Shown here piece by piece: positions 63,328-64,000 of a stretch of 64,000 bases of DNA. The notes beneath the pieces were generated by a model. That model made no database searches, was not told the origin of the DNA, and saw only the letters and a program-made list of their open reading frames with translations. Origin of the DNA: Lewinellaceae bacterium (lineage in GTDB: Bacteria > Bacteroidota > Bacteroidia > Chitinophagales > Saprospiraceae); the NCBI GenBank assembly GCA_020636375.1, contig JACJXZ010000001.1:806001-870000 (forward strand), given 5' to 3'. The position numbers and the translations under genes are program-made. Position 1 is the stretch's first letter. The number at the start of each line of letters is the position of its first letter.

Positions 63328-64000
63328 ATGAAAAAATTGATTCTATTCTTCGCATTTTTAATCATTAGTAAGATGCTTGAGGGTCAACTTTACGAAATTC
63401 CCCTTGAACAAAAAATCAAAGAGTCTCAACTTATTATCGAAGGCCGGGTTGTCAAAAGCGAATCTTACATTGGAACTGACGAAAGAATTTACACTGCTCA
63501 CATGATTGATATTCAGAGAGTTTTTAAAAGTACTGAATTTAAAGAATTAAATTTGATCATCATCACAAGAGGAGGCGAAGTTGGTGGTCGGATCACCACA
63601 TGGTCGAACCTATTGACTTTGAAAGAGGGAGAATCGGGCATTTTCTTCCTTCGGCCCAATACATACCCTGCTCCTACTCTTAAAGGTTTTTCCAGAAATA
63701 TTTTTTGCGTGTTTTCAAGCAGTCAAGGGTTTTTGAAATATGTAGAAAATCCAGGCAGAAGAATAGCTGTCAGCCCCTTTCATAGATATGAAAACATCGA
63801 AGAAGAATTGGCCGCGTTGATAAAAATGCATACTAATGAGCCCTCTAAAGTATTAATGACTGAAAACAAAGAAGAGGAAGATACCTGCATCATATACACT
63901 TTAGAACCCGTCATTGAGACGGCATTCAGTTCCATAAGAATTGGGGCGGATATTAAGGTAAGATCGTCAGAAGGCAGTTTTGGCCTATATCAATCATTGA
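63328..64000 (+). CDS. Secreted protein, cassette D, 3' end outside window
   Basis: An ATG at 63328 opens a frame without a stop to the window end (224 residues visible). There is a signal peptide (MKKLILFFAFLIISKMLEGQ) followed by LYEIPLEQKIKESQLIIEGRVV, TAHMIDIQRVFKS, LNLIIITRGGEVGGRITTWSNLLTLKEGESGIFFLR. This resembles the N-terminal beta domain of large Bacteroidota secreted proteins that end in type IX sorting domains, some with metalloprotease domains; the resemblance is from memory. The gene is AT-rich and begins 72 nt after the GTTCGAT junction, so it is the cargo of the next cassette. Confidence 0.75.
   Translation, partial: MKKLILFFAFLIISKMLEGQLYEIPLEQKIKESQLIIEGRVVKSESYIGTDERIYTAHMIDIQRVFKSTEFKELNLIIITRGGEVGGRITTWSNLLTLKEGESGIFFLRPNTYPAPTLKGFSRNIFCVFSSSQGFLKYVENPGRRIAVSPFHRYENIEEELAALIKMHTNEPSKVLMTENKEEEDTCIIYTLEPVIETAFSSIRIGADIKVRSSEGSFGLYQSL

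Overview
The window comes from a fairly GC-rich member of the Bacteroidota, probably near the Saprospiria (Lewinella/Haliscomenobacter-like). The evidence is SusC/SusD pairs, type IX secretion sorting domains, a Pif1-type helicase with HRDC and HTH_40 tails, a triple-tyrosine/LuxR membrane regulator, TTG/GTG-tolerant starts without Shine-Dalgarno sites, and many secreted proteins and lipoproteins. The species assignment is inference. No rRNA, tRNA or CRISPR array was recognised.

Region 1 (1-20.5 kb): two secreted CHAT (caspase-like) proteins flank a papain-fold protein that has lost its catalytic Cys and His. Next come a thioredoxin-like protein, a bifunctional malic enzyme (maeB), two sorting-domain secreted proteins, a helical protein of unknown function, the [NiFe]-hydrogenase maturation genes hypD and hypX, and a Pif1-like helicase.

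Region 2 (20.5-38.7 kb): a polysaccharide utilisation locus on the minus strand. It is a membrane regulator, SusC, SusD, a tandem-LamG surface lipoprotein, two GH144 enzymes and an esterase-GH3 fusion. The GH144 pair predicts beta-1,2-glucan or sophorose-type substrates. A small lipoprotein gene beside the regulator sits between two copies of a long hairpin repeat.

Region 3 (38.7-50.1 kb): a multicopper oxidase gene wrecked by clustered frameshifts, an SRPBCC protein, an AraC-type membrane regulator divergent from a lipoprotein, a BASS transporter, and a pullulanase next to an SLC45-like sugar transporter (alpha-glucan use). Intergenic spaces carry several families of long inverted repeats.

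Region 4 (50.4-64 kb): the most unusual part. It reads as an array of integron-like gene cassettes. Three complete cassettes each begin with GTT plus four bases and end in a hairpin site whose outer box is the exact reverse complement of that cassette's own start. The inner stem lies exactly 5 nt before GTT at every junction. Cassette A carries a DUF2199 gene, cassette B a tyrosine recombinase plus an IS91-type HUH transposase, cassette C a two-gene membrane module (effector-associated-domain protein plus secreted TPR protein), and cassette D a secreted protein cut by the window end. Two of the attC-like sites are split by group II introns, one in each orientation, both with broken reverse transcriptases. 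Intron 2 is broken by two small palindromic insertions plus one in its domain V. Cargo genes of A, C and D are visibly AT-rich against the GC-rich host. No integron integrase lies in the window.
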